From Colius striatus (taxonomy: Eukaryota > Chordata > Aves > Coliiformes > Coliidae), in NCBI RefSeq assembly GCF_028858725.1, contig NC_084767.1, forward strand, positions 2,469,501 through 2,533,500: a stretch of 64,000 nucleotides of DNA. The letters run 5' to 3'. Below are positions 63,544 to 64,000 of this stretch, piece after piece; position 1 is the stretch's first letter, and each line of letters starts with the position of its first letter. The notes under the pieces are model-generated. The model did no database searches, was not told where the DNA came from, and saw nothing but the letters and a program-made list of their open reading frames with translations. A program made the translations under genes and the position numbers.

Positions 63544-64000
63544 CTGTGAAAGGGGACTTGTAATGGCTCCAAGCAGAGAGAAGGATGTGCTCGTGTTAAT
63601 CGCCTTTAGCTGCTGCGAGACTACTGTCGGTCGTTTTTTCCTCTCTCATTCCTCCATGGTGAAGAAGAGAGGGAACAAACACACCGTGTTTCTTACAGCA
63701 TACAAAAGCACTTTTTGCTATTAAGACTTTCAGTGCTTTCATCAAGAATTGAAGGCAGAAACGATCGTTCCTTGGGGAATCAAGACAGGGAAGATATTTA
63801 GGCAGTTATTCAATAGTTGTATAGATTTTGTGCTGGCACTCTGTGCTTTGCTGACTCTCACTCTACATTATTAATCTCTGGGTTATTATCAACATAAGTT
63901 ATCTTTCACCAACAAAGGTGTTTTCTTATTTTGGGGAAAAGAGGTGTTATAATATTTAGGGGCACTTTCTTCTTCCTTTCTCACTCACTCCCCTTTCTCC
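63544..64000 (-). other. Upstream intron of the multi-Kazal gene (partial)
   Basis: The sequence precedes the acceptor of the domain A core exon. I saw no Kazal C-terminal exon or signal-peptide exon in these 457 bases, so the previous exon lies beyond the window. Confidence 0.55.

Noticed and set aside
1-64000. tRNA, rRNA, CRISPR or prokaryote-type elements
   Set aside because: None was seen. The gene structure, CpG islands and CR1 repeats are those of a bird nuclear genome.

Overview
This is a vertebrate nuclear window, almost certainly from a bird. Short coding exons with GT..AG introns are spread over kilobases. Two CpG-island promoters are present. Nearly every recognisable interspersed repeat is a CR1 LINE with the typical ATTCTATGA-type 3' end, and no mammalian SINEs were seen. 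Several CR1 copies are long and fairly well preserved. The species cannot be named from this sequence.

Layout. Positions 1-17,100 hold the 5' part of RNF145 on the minus strand: a CpG-island promoter and untranslated first exon near 16.1-17.1 kb, a 9.6 kb first intron, and the first coding exon at 6,903-7,116. The second intron runs off the left edge. About 6.3 kb of gene-poor sequence separates this from a second CpG island (23.4-24.2 kb), the divergent promoter of UBLCP1 on the plus strand. The whole UBLCP1 coding sequence can be assembled here: ten coding exons from 26,327 to 36,197, 318 codons, all splice phases consistent, with a poly(A) signal near 37,170. Positions 37.2-52.8 kb form an intergenic stretch with CR1 pieces, one small CpG-rich patch and no recognised exon.

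From 52.8 kb on there are two Kazal-type serine protease inhibitor genes on the minus strand. The first (52,941-56,952) is complete: four exons, 80 codons, signal peptide plus one Kazal domain, with TATA-like box and poly(A) signal. It closely resembles SPINK6. The second (60,385 to beyond 63,543) is the 3' part of a multi-Kazal secreted inhibitor of the ovoinhibitor/ovomucoid/SPINK5 type. Three complete domains are visible, each encoded by two exons with the same intron position and phase. Neither Kazal gene appears as an open frame of normal length. I assembled both from short exons by matching splice sites, reading phase and cysteine spacing.

Functionally the window joins two unrelated neighbourhoods. 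RNF145 (ER sterol-linked E3 ligase) and UBLCP1 (nuclear proteasome phosphatase) are a conserved head-to-head pair in vertebrates. The SPINK genes encode secreted protease inhibitors whose reactive-site P1 residues read as Arg (SPINK6-like) and, in gene order, Arg, Leu and Ala (multi-domain gene). As I recall, the human SPINK cluster lies on the same chromosome arm as UBLCP1 but megabases away, so finding it about 16 kb from UBLCP1 is the most notable structural feature. No clearly new kind of biological system was found.
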